From: Lagopus muta
Taxonomy: Eukaryota; Chordata; Aves; Galliformes; Phasianidae
Direction: 5' to 3'
Assembly: GCF_023343835.1 (NCBI RefSeq)
Contig: NC_064442.1
Location: 17,656,501-17,720,500, forward strand
DNA: 64,000 nt
The position numbers were made by a program, and so were the translations under genes. The notes beneath the pieces are model-generated. The model was not told the DNA's origin. It saw only the letters and a list, made by a program, of their open reading frames with translations, and did no database searches. This document shows positions 24,990-36,900 of this stretch, in pieces (the stretch's first letter is position 1; every line of letters begins with the position of its first letter).

Positions 24990-27900
24990 GTAAGTCCCAT
25001 CCCAACACCCGCTGCGGGATTCTGTGCTCTGGAGGCGACAGGGCTAGCATGGGAGGGCACCCAGTGCGGGTGGCATGAGCACCCTTGGGTGCCCGAGGAG
25101 CTGCCTGCTTTGGGCAGGGTGCTTGCGGCTGTCCTGCGTCCTGCTGGAGGCTTTACAGGGCAGCGGGTGGGATGGGCACACGTGGGATGCTGTGCTGGGC
25201 TGAGCAGGTGGCGTCCCAGGGCACGCTCCTCTCCCTCCGGGCTTGTTCCTTCTTTCCTCCATGCACCAAAATATCACTGCGCCTGGCAAGCGAAGTGGAA
25301 AATTTTCCTTTGTCAATGAACAGAGTGCTCTTCTTCCCTCCAGCACTGACCTTTGGGTCCCAGACAGCACTCCCACTTCATGTGTGGGATCAGTGCTGCG
25401 CTGCCCAGCACCTCCAAAGGTGCAAACGTTGCCCCACTGCATCCCAGAGTCTATAAGTGGCTGCTGCCAGGTTTGGGCCGGGAGAAGGCTTCCGTGGGCA
25501 CAGCAAAGCCTGCAGAATGCCCCCAGAGTGCTAACCAAGGGCAGGGCGTGATGGTGGGGATGGGGGGACAACACACACCTCACAGCTGGGAGGAGAGGAG
25601 GTTTTGCACTGATTTCCCACTGTGTGCAGCCTAAAACAGGCATCGTGTGTGCAGCAGGCATGTGTTGCAAAGGGCAAAGTGCCCCGTGTCCCCATCAGCA
25701 TCGTCACCCTGCTGTGACTACGGGAACATCCCATCCTGTGCCCACCAGTGTCACCCCAGCGCCTCTTGGAGACCTCTCCTTGTTCTGGACCTCTTGTACC
25801 GAAGGCCCCACATGTTCTGAGGTCAGCATTTGGAGCAGCTGGAAAAGTTTCCAGCTGATGAGAAAGAGCAGGAAAAAGTCTGACGGGGGGGAATGCAAAC
25901 CGGTGTCGTGGGAATGAGGAGGAAAATTCTCCTCTTACTCTTATATTTAGCAACAGAGGGCTGCAGGCAGATGTATAATAAGCACATTCCTCGAGAATCA
26001 CAACTTAGGGTTAAGCTCAGCCCCGAGGAGCAAACGTTAGGGTGCAGGCAGCGCGGGAATGCAGCTCCCTGGGTTCTGGGTGAGGATGTGTGCCTAAACT
26101 GGGCTCTGGGCACGGCCATGGGTACAGCTGGGCACAGCTATGGGCACAGTGATGGGCACAGCCAGGCATAGGTATGGGCACAGGTATTAGCCACTGACAT
26201 GGCTAAGGGCACAGCCATAGGCACAGCCATGGGTGCAGCCATGGGCACGACCACGGGCACAGCCATGATTACAGCCGTGGGCAGAGCTATGGGCACAGCC
26301 ATGGGCATGGCCATGGTGTTTCACCTGAGGAGGTTGTGAAAGGAGCCAAGCTTTCTGGTGGCATGCAGCACCTGGGGAAAATGGCCTCAGATAGGGCACT
26401 CACTGCCCGGCTGCTTCTGGGCAGGTGGATATTGGGGATACCCACCGCCCTGTGACAAAGCCATGTGTCCCACTCTTGGCCCAGCTCACAGTGTGCCCAA
26501 CGGTCGCTCCTGGCAGACGGACAGACAGGCAGACAGACAGAAAGCATGCCAGGGAAAAGAGAGTGCTGCTAAAAATGGATGGCAGCACAGAATGGCATGG
26601 GGGAACCGCCCGGTGGCACGGCAGCGGTGCCATCACATGCTGCGAGCCAAGGGGGATGAAGGCAACCTTCATCCATCAGCATGCCCCATGCTGTGACTCA
26701 CAGCTATTAAAGGAGCCTTTATGGGCCATGAGTCAGTGCAGGACGGGAGCATCCCGGGCTGCTTTTTGCCCAAACCTTATTTTTCTGAGGGTTGTTTTCC
26801 TCCCTTACTCACGCTGCCGTGCACACACCTCCTGTGGGCAGCCAGGGGAAACCGCATGGGCACCGCTGGCTATTTGGGGGCACTTCCACAGCTGGGGCGT
26901 TTTGCTGCATCCCCTCCCTTCGGCCAGGAGTGCCCTGTGGGGTGATATCCCCGTCCGCCCGGTTTCCTCCTATGCAGGGACCTCTGGGAGCGGGGTCGCT
27001 TCCGCTGGGCCATGGGGCCGAGGTGGCTGTGATGCCTCCCGGGGGGGCCCAGCTGCCCCACAAGGCACCCAGCTATAAATAGAGGCAGGCGCGCCGTTAT
27101 TTGCTCTATAAACACAACTCCTCGGCTGCTTTCTCATAGATGGGAAAGGCGTGGGGCTGAGAAACCCCAGGCCGGGAGGGGAGGGGGCCCCTGGCTGCAT
27201 GGGAACGGAGCGAGGAGGGTTTCCAGCATCTCCCCCCATGCTTGCTGTTGCCGTGCAGCTCTCGCAGCCCGCCTCTGGCTGATGCATCCCATCTTTCTGG
27301 CGCTTCAAAGGCGCTCCGTCCCACGCCAGACTGGGACGCAGCCGCCGGGCAGCCCTCCAGCTCAGTGCTGTTTGTTTGCATCGCTCCGGTAACACGGCCG
27401 GGTGGGGGGCACGGGACACCCCACGAGTGGCTGTGCGGGATGGGGGCACGACGGATCCCACGTCCACGGGCGGGCAGCGGGAGCGCAGAGCTGGCTGCGG
27501 TGCCATGGGCAGGGTGGGGCCGGGAGAGCTGGCAGCCGTGGGGGGAGAAAAAGGGGGAGAGAACAAAATCCGCCTTGGGATGGTTTGGAAACCACGTCCT
27601 CTGGGGCTGATACAATATTTCCAGGCCAACTTCTGCTGGCAGAGGGGCTGCCGCGAGCCTGAGTCACGCTGCAGGGCCATCACAAAGCCCCATTTACCGC
27701 CGCTTCCCCCAAACACTCCCGCTTTCTCCCCCCCCTGCTCTCCTCCTTCCGCTTCCAGCCAGGCCTGAACTCCATGCATCCCTCAGAGCCGTCAGCACAC
27801 GGCATTATGTGCCTTGAGCCTGCACCCCTCGGTGGGAGAGCGGCCCTGTCCTGTGCGTGGACACACAGACACACGGACATAGGGACACATGGACACACAG

Positions 27901-30900
27901 GCATAGGGACACAGGGACATGCAAACACAGGAAGAAATGGATGTGTGAACATACGGACACATGGACATGTGGGCATAGGGGCACATGGACATAAGGACAG
28001 ATGGACATAGGGACAGATGGATGCATGGACATAGGGGCAAAGGGACACATGGACACAGGAAGACATGGACATAAGGACACATGGTCATGTGGACATGTAG
28101 GGAGATAGGGACATGAGGACATAGGGACATAGGGACAGAAGGACATAGGGACACAGGGACACGCGGACATAGGGACACACAGACATATGGACATAGGGAC
28201 ACATGGACATAGGGGCACAAGAACACATGGACACAGGAAGACATGATCACATGGACATCGGGACACATGGATGTATGGACAGACAGACATGGGCACACAC
28301 ACACATATGGACACATGGGCACACGGACACGCAGACACATAGACGGACACACAGACACAAGGACACCTGGATATGTGGATACACAGACACGTGGAAACAA
28401 GGAGATAGGGACAAGAGGACAAAGGGATGCACAGACACATGGACACAGGGACACACAGACACAAGGACACGGGGATATACAGACACAGGGATGCACAGAC
28501 GCAAAGACACACGGACAGACAGATAGATACAGGGACACACGGCCACAGGGACATAGGAATACAGGGGCACAGTGACACACACACACACAGGCACATGGAC
28601 ACAGGGACCAACAGATAAGCTGACACAAGGACACACGGACACATGGACACGCAGACACATGGATGCACGCCTGCAGGCGTGATGCAAGCCCATGGGATGT
28701 GTGTTGCCAGATGCATGAGGACTACTGAGGCTGCACACCCTGACCCTTGGGGGTCCCATCCAGCTGTGCCCAGATGCCAGCGTTGTTCATCCTGGCCACA
28801 CCAGCAGCTCTTGGGCTGGTCAGATCACAGCAGAACAGCGCTGGGGAAGCAGAGGCCAAGCTTCTGGCCCCGTATCACTGTAAAGCAGTGCAGGGTTGGA
28901 TGCAGGCAGCCCCCCTCCAGCTGTGCAGGAGCAGGGCCATGGCTCTGCCTGACCCTGCAGTCCGTGGGCTGCAGAACGGCATTTTTGTGTGGGAGCCAGG
29001 GCAGGAGCGCGGGGACGCAGCTGGGAAGGAAAGAAGGCGGGCGGAGGTAGAGGCGGATGCTGGGGGCGAGCGGGACGTGCAGGGGAGGGCTCAGAGCCTT
29101 TCCAAGGGATAATCTCACAGCCAACACCGGGGGTGGTGCAGCCCCCCCAGAACGGCGGCGTTATCAGCGTTGGCTCCGCAGCCCTCCCTGCATCGGTGCT
29201 TTCCAGCAATCCCTGTTGTGCCTGGAAAGCACCAAAGTGGGGAGCAGCACACGTGACCCTATTGTGAGGTGAGGGAGCAGTGCCCACAACGCAAGGACAG
29301 AGCCAGGAGTGGGGAGAAGGAGGAGAAGCCCTCCTCCATGGCAGGAGCCATCCTGCAGCAGGCAGGTGCCGTCACAGCCGCTGCGATGGGGATGGCACCC
29401 CAAAGCTCCACCGCTGCAGATATCCCCATTGGGGTCAGATGCTCGAGGCTGGCCCCGTGCCACTCATTTCCATGGCACTAGGATTGGAGCCTGGAGGGGC
29501 CCCACACCCCCTGCTCCCAGCAGAGCTGTGTTTGCCTTCGCCTGCCTCGCAGGCTGCTCGTTTCCTTCCCCAGCCATAAATAAAACCGCGCCGTAAATCG
29601 GAGGGAATGCACAGCATAATGGAGCCTTTCTCCTCACTCCCTCAGGGCTGTGGGGTGGGCAGGGACCGCTTCCTCCTGCTGGCTGCCCACGGCCCCATCC
29701 CTCAGTCCCATATGCCACCCAACTCAGCGGGGCCACCCATGGCAGAGCAGGAGGGATGGGAGCACGCTACCTTATAAAGTCATCCAGCCCCAAGGCTGAC
29801 GCTGCAGAGCAGGAATGCACCAGGCCGGACACCGTGCACACAGAGCTGCTTGTTCGGGGCAACAAGGAGCCCTCACTCCCCACCTGGTGTCCCACCCTAA
29901 AACCCAGCAGAGCCGGCAGGAAGGGCTGCACACAGAGCTCCTTTCAGGTGCTGGGGTGCAGCAAAAGGGCTGCTTTAACACATTCCATCCCCTCCTTGCA
30001 CACACATGGCCGGCCTCAATGAAGCCTTGTTGAGCAGCCAAGGGCAGTTTCACTCCTTTTTTTTTCCATGCCCAACATCCTTCCCGTGGTGGGGACCATT
30101 GGGACACGGGGTCCCCACGCCCCCTGGGAATGACGCACCTCCCCGCTGCAAACTCTGCCCTAAGCACCAGCAAACAGCCCCAGGGAAAGGGACAGGGCAG
30201 GGAACCTGGCCAAGCATCCCATAGCCAGCGCGTGGCCGGCAGTTGGGGTGGGTGCCCAGTGAGCACAGAGCCTTTGCTTGTTCGCCCAGCCCCACGGGAG
30301 CAGCGCGCGCCTCGGGTTTGCTCAGAGCACGGCTTTTGGCTTTCCTCCTTGTTATTTTCAATGCAAAAAAAAAAAAAGAAAAAAAAAGAAAAAAAAAAAA
30401 AAAGGAAAGAACGAAAGAAAGAAAAAGACAGTGCAGCCTATAATCTGCTGGCTGGCTGCTTGGAAAGTGTGACGGGGCCCTGCTCGCCTCCACGCGCTTT
30501 GCTACAGGACAGAGCAAGCTGGGAACGGGGGTTGCTCCGCTGGGTTCCCCCGCTGGGGATGAGGAGGTTCATTTGTAGGCCTCAGCCTTGTGCTTTAAGC
30601 CTCCCAGCTTGCTGCACAGCTGAGCTGGGTGCCCAGCTGGAAACCACATTGTTTGGGATGGGGGAAGCTGCAGAAATGAAACGCAGCAAATGCTAGGTGG
30701 GAACACATTGGGAACCAGCACCATGTCCCCGGGGCTCAAACATGTGTGGCTCAAACATGCCCACATGTGTGGCTGCAAAGGGGTGGGGGTGAAAAGGGAG
30801 AGGAAAAAGCCTTTTTGCAAAGCGCTGTGTGCAACGTGGTGCCAGGAGCGGGGTGTGTGGGGACGGTTCTGCAGCAGTGGGTCAGAGGAGGACAGCCCGT

Positions 30901-33900
30901 AACGGCCCTGCTGGGGCTCCTGTGATTCACTGGCTTGGGCCGGAGGAAGAAGGAGCCAAAGAGGCTCATGCCAACGGCATGCACAGGGACCAGGAAATGA
31001 GCAGGCTTGAGTAAGATGTGCTGGCAGCCCCGAGCCTGAGGCTCACTGTTAGTAGTGCTGGGTGTTGCCCTGCTGCCACCTCTCCCCTGCACAGCACGGC
31101 TGGGGGATGCTGCTCTTCCAGACCCCGAACCAAACTGGGGCCAATGGTTGGAAGTGGTGTTTTAAGGCAAGGAGGTGTGCATGTCTCCAAAGAGGCTGGG
31201 GCTGCCCCTCAGGGGGCAGCTATAGAGTCTAAATAGCTTTTAGGGCTAGCGTGTCCTCCTGCAGGCCCAGAGCTGAGCCATTGGGATGCATCAACACGTG
31301 CTCTGCATGCAGGCACAGTGCACACATGTGCCCTCAGCCCGTGGGCACACCGAGCTGCTGTGAAGTGCAGCTGCACTGTGGTCCCCTCGCGTCGTGCCTT
31401 CTGCACACCCTGTGACACATCACACTGCCACATGCCATTGTGCTGAGCCCACCGTGCTCACAGCTACAGACCCTGAGCCCCTTCCAGCAGCAGCTCCTGC
31501 GACCACATGTGGATGGCACACACACGCTGAGCACTCCAGCAGGGGAAATTCAGCACCGCCCTGTGAAATACATAGAGGGTTGGCACCGGGGAGCCCGGGC
31601 AGGGCACGGCCACCGCTCCATGAGGACACGGAGGTGACAGGGTCACAGAAGACAGAGGGATATGAACGGGGAGGCAGGAGGGCTGCAGCCTTCGGGCCCC
31701 ATCGTGTGGCCGCCGGCGGAGGATGCAGCTCCCAACAACGCGCAGCCCAGCGACGGGAAGGCTGCTGGAAGGGGTCTCCCGCTCATACGCAGCGCTGGGA
31801 CTGCCGCTCCAGGGGTCCTTCCCCCGTCCGACCCTCTCCTTTCCCTTCCCAGTCTCGTTCTTCGGGGACAGCTTCGTGGAGATGCCGCTGGCGGACGCCT
31901 CGCGGACGGTGCGGCTGCGGCTCCAGCTGTACACCGGGCAGGGCAGCGGGCTGCTCTTCCTGGCCGCCGGGCAGCCCGACCACCTCCTGCTGCAACTGCG
32001 AGCCGGCACCCTGCAGGTCAGCCCCCGTGGGCCGTGCGCCCGCTGCGTGGGGAGGTGGGGAGGGTAGGAAGGGGAATGGATGAGCAGAGGGCGCTGGAGA
32101 AATGGAAGGTTCCACTAGCGGCCGCTCCCAGCCCACCGCAGACCGAGCCCAGCCGGGGCGTGGGAAGGGACGAGGACAGAAGAACAATTTCCTCTTGTGG
32201 TTACGGTGCTGGCATCCACCGGAGGAAATGAGCAGGGAGCGTCCACGAACCACATCTGAGGCCAGGCAGGGAGTGAGCAAGCTGCTGACCGTGCGTCCCG
32301 GGGCCCCCTGGCCAACCCTCTATTAGAGAGGCTCCAGGATGCTGCTTGTGGAGATGTACCCTCCCACCCCCACCCCCACTATTTCTATATTTTATATAGA
32401 ATGTATATAAACCTGCTATTTCCACTGCCAGGCTGATGGGGGCTGGAAGCAGCCCAAGCAGTGTGGAAGGGTTAGATGGGGCTGGAAAGTGGAGTCAGCA
32501 CGTGGCAGAGCTCCTGCATGGGGAGAAAAGGGATGGGGGATGGAGGACCCCACAGAGGCACGCAGAGGTGAATGGAGGGACCCTCAGGGATGTGTCCTCA
32601 CACCATGCTTGAGCTGAGCCCTGACCCCTGTCTGTCTCCTTCCCCACAGGCCAGGCTGCGGCTGGGCTCAGAAGAGGTGACACTGCAGTCCCCGGCGGAG
32701 CTGCAGCTGGACAACCTGGCTCTGCATGATGTAGAGCTGCTGCTGGAGGATGGCAGGATGACACTGACCGTCGATGGCCTCTTCAACAGCTCCGTGGACA
32801 TCGCGGGGCCCATGCGGGAGCTGGACATCCAGCACGGCCTCTATGCAGGCGGGACAGGCAGCCTCAACCTGCCGTACCTCGCTGGGGTCAGCCCGCCCTT
32901 CAGGGGCTGCCTCCACACGGTGACATTCAATGGCCTGGATGTCCTCTCCCCGCTGTCCTCTGACAGCAGCTCCAAGGTCTTCCACCAGGTGCAGGAAGGC
33001 TGCAGCGCACAGTTCTCTGCAGAGCCCGAGGAGCCCATTGGATTCCTGGGGCCGCAGTCCTACATCGCCTTCCCCACGTGGGAGGCGAGAGAGGAGGGGA
33101 CCATCGAGTTTGTGATCACCACGAGCATCACCCAGGCACCCCTCATCTACCACGCAGGGCTGGAGAACGACTTCTTCTACCTGGAGATCTCCAACGGGCG
33201 CCTGAGAGGGTTTGTGGAGAAGGGCAGTGGTGTCATCGTCCTGCACAACAACATCTTCATCAGCGACGAGCAGCAGCATTACGTCAAGGTCTACACCGAC
33301 ACCCACAAGCTGGAGATCCTGATTGACTACTATGCCTCATCCACATCCAACCGGGGCATCAACAGCCGCCTGGACCTCCAGGGAAACCTCTTCATTGGAG
33401 GCTTGAATGACAAAGCCTTGCAAAGGCTCAGGGCGCACCACCTTGCTTTCACCTCCGTGTGGACCTTGACCAACACCTCATTTGTTGGCTGCGTGGAGGA
33501 CCTGCGCATAAACCAGCAGCGGAGGAGCCTGCAGGACGCCGTGGTGACAAGGGATGTCACAGTTGGCTGTGGAAGGCAGGAGCACTACTGGGACTACGAG
33601 GAGGCTTACGAGCAGGACGAGGCACCCACCTCACCGCCGCCTGATGCCTGGCACGGAGCTCTGGGCCTGGCAGAACCGTGCCAGCCAGATGGCAGCTTCC
33701 CACCTGCCTTCGCCAATGTCAGCCGGCTGCTGCACGTCAGCCCCCTCATCGTCTCCGAAGGGGGCATGGCCTTTGTGGAATGGAAACACGCACAGCCCAC
33801 GGTGGACTTGGGCCTTGCAGGCATCCGGCAGTCCCAAATCCTCTTCAGCATCACCAGTGACCCCAGGCATGGTGAGCTGGAGCTGGACATCCCCGGTTCC

Positions 33901-36900
33901 CGGAGCAGAAAGAAGTTCACCTTGTTGGATATCGTGAATCGCAAAGTCAGGTACATCCACGACGGCTCTGAGGGCCCCATGGACCAGCTGATGCTGGAGG
34001 TGACAGTGACTGCCCAGCAAGGGATCCCTGAGTGCCTGCGGCAGGGGCAGACCTACCTGCTCCCCATCATGGTCAACCCTATCAACGATGCCCCGCAGGT
34101 GATCTTTCCCCATGGGAACCACATGACAATCCTGAAGCACACACGGAAGCACCTGACCATGGACATCCTGCAGGCCCTGGATGACGACACGTCCTGCGAC
34201 GACCTCGAGTTCCAGCTGCACGGCGGGCAGCAGGACGAGGGCTATGTGGAATACGACTTCCACCCCGGGGTGCCCATCGAGGAGTTCTCCTGCAGGGACC
34301 TGGAAGCAGGCAACGTGGTCTACGTGCACCAGAGCGGAACAGATTTGCAGCTCACTTTCCAGGTGAGTGATGGCACAGTGCCGAGCCCCACTGCCACCCT
34401 GAGGATCCTCGCAATAGAGCCCAACATCCGCTTGCACAACAACACTGGGCTCGCCATCTCCCAAGGAGGAGCTGCGCGTATCACCACGGCCAACCTGTCC
34501 GTGGAGACAAATGCTGTGAAGCAGCAAGTTGCCATCCTGTACAGCCTCACAGAGCCCCTCAGGTACGGTGAGATCAAGAAACAAGGGAGCACAGGAGGGG
34601 AATGGAAAAAAGTTGAGTCCTTCCACCAGCAAGACCTGGAGCAAGGGCGTATCCAGTATTTCAGCACAGATCCAGAGCACCGGCAGGAAGATGTCACAGA
34701 GAAGCTAAGATTCAGTGTCCAGGTGGGACAGAAGGTCTTGCCAAACAATACCTTTACCATAAGTATTAAAAGAGCCACCATTAAGATGAAGACCATGGTC
34801 CCCCTCCAGATGAAGAACAAGCGGCACAAAAACATCACCAGTAGAGAGCTGGAGGCAATGCTGGAAGACCCAAACTCTGCCCCAGTCCCCTTCCACTATG
34901 TGATCATCCAGGCTCCCAAGAAGGGGAACCTGGAGCTCCTCAGCAACAGGCTGACTGAAGGCTTTGGGTTTACCCAGGACGATCTGCAGAGAAATCACTT
35001 GAGCTACAGTGCAACCATCAGGAATGCTCAGCAGGCTGAGGACAGTTTCCAGTTCCGTGTCCATGCCGGCGAGGAGCACTCCCCTGTGTACACCTACACG
35101 ATTGGCATCGGTGGGGACCCCAACGCACCCGACCTGACCAATATGCTCCTGACCGTGCCTGAAGGCGGGCAGGCTGTCATCTCCAAGGACCACCTCTTCG
35201 TGCAGAGCCTGAACAGCATGGACTACATCTACGAAGTGATTGAGGGGCCGGCACATGGCAGGCTGGCTTGGGCTACATCCCTTGGCTGGCCCTCTGGCGA
35301 GGAAATCACGGAGTTCACCAATGATGACATCCTCCACCGCCGGCTGCTCTACCAGCACGATGACTCTGAGACCCTGGAAGATGATATCCCTTTTGTGGCC
35401 GTCAGGCAGGGCGAGGGCAGCTCCGAGCCTGAGGCAGAGGAGGTGAGAGGTGTTTTCAGGGTCTCGATCCAGCCTATCAATGACCACACTCCTGTCCAGG
35501 TGGTGAACAAGGTCTTCAACGTGGTGCGCAATGGGCAGCACCTGCTGACGACGGACGACATCGCCTTCACTGACAAGGACTCTGGCTTCACTGACACGCA
35601 GCTGGTGCTGGCAAGGAGGGACATCTTGTTTGGCAGCATCGTGTCCGTCGATGACAGAAGCCACCAGCTCTACCGGTTCACCCAGGATGACCTGAGGAAG
35701 AAAAAGATTCTCTTTGTCCATTCTGGAGCAGACCGGGGCTGGATCCAGCTGCAGGTTTCCGATGGCCTCCACCAAACCACTGCCCTCCTGGAGGTACAAG
35801 CATCAGAGCCCTACATCAAAGTAGTCAACAACACTGGGCTAGCCATCCCCCAGGGGAGCCGAGGGAGCATCGATTCCTCTGTACTCAGCCTGGAGACCAA
35901 CATGGACATCAGGTCAGACGAAGAGATACGGTTCCTGGTAACGGCCCCACCAAGATGGGGGACTGTGCTGCGAGGGGAGCAGCCGGTCATGGCCTTCTCA
36001 CAGAGGGACCTGCTGGCGGGAGAGATCTCCTACCTCCACAATGGCAGCAGAAATGCCCGGGATGAGCTCCAGTTTACTGTGGAAGCAAACGAAGTGGCAG
36101 TAGAGGACACACTGGCCATCACCATCTTCTTGGACACCCACCCCAGCCCCCTGCACGTTGTCAACAACAAGGAGATACATGTCTTCCAGGGGGAAGCTGC
36201 TGAGATCAAGGAGGAGCACTTGCTGGTTAGTATCATTTTTCTAGACATTCCTCCCTGGCCAGCAAGCCAGGGACCCCACATAACACCCAGCTGTATGGAG
36301 AAAGGACTTGTGTCCATCTCTGGCTTTGCCCAAAGGAACAGATGGGAGTCAGGCCCCTGCTAACACTATGTGTTTTCCATGCTCTCAGGTGACCCATGAG
36401 GAGATCCCACCCCAGGATATCGTCTACCTGGTAAGCAGCCCCCCGGTCTCTGGCTTTCTGGTGATGGTTCAACACGGCCAGGACTCAGATGAGCCTCCCA
36501 GCCTGGACCCCATCCAGTCCTTCACTCAGGAGGACATCAACAGCGGCCAAGTGCTCTACCTGCACTCCAAGCCAGAAGAGGAGCGGGACCGGTTTGTCGT
36601 GGATGTGACGGCTGGGGGAGCAGAGCCACTGGCGGGGGTGGCTGTCAGCCTGGTTGTGCTCCCTGCCACCATTCCCCTGGACATCCACAACATCACAGTG
36701 CGGGGAGGAAGCTCCGCCACCATCTCCACAGCTGTCCTCAACATCCGCAGTACCTACTTTGCAGCCCTTGACGTGGAGTTCAGGGTGCTCCAGCCTCCCC
36801 GCTTTGGCACCATCCTGAACAGCCAGCGGCCCCAGGATGGGGGGCTGCACAGCTTCACCTGGAGCGAGGTACGGATTGCCCAGGGGGTGGGCTGAGCTCC

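Larger units (their letters stand above)
24990..31852 (+). other. CSPG4 intron 1 (6.9 kb)
   Basis: A GT-AG intron holding the 12-bp and 8-bp tandem repeats and an A-rich tract listed separately. GC-rich filler elsewhere contains numerous short frames without recognisable products. I see no alternative first exon or nested gene. An intronic enhancer is plausible in a first intron of this size but is not visible. Confidence 0.85.

Noticed and set aside
27859-28668. CRISPR-like or satellite array of bacterial type
   Set aside because: Units are 8 bp with no spacers, within an intron of a vertebrate gene; a simple tandem repeat explains it.
30364-30432. A-rich tract as the tail of a processed pseudogene
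   Set aside because: No gene-derived sequence upstream and no flanking duplication could be recognised; simple A/GAAA repeat is sufficient.
33631-35799. Minus-strand frames of 349 and 364 codons opposite CSPG4 exon 3
   Set aside because: Shadows of the large conserved plus-strand exon; no independent start, splice or domain evidence.
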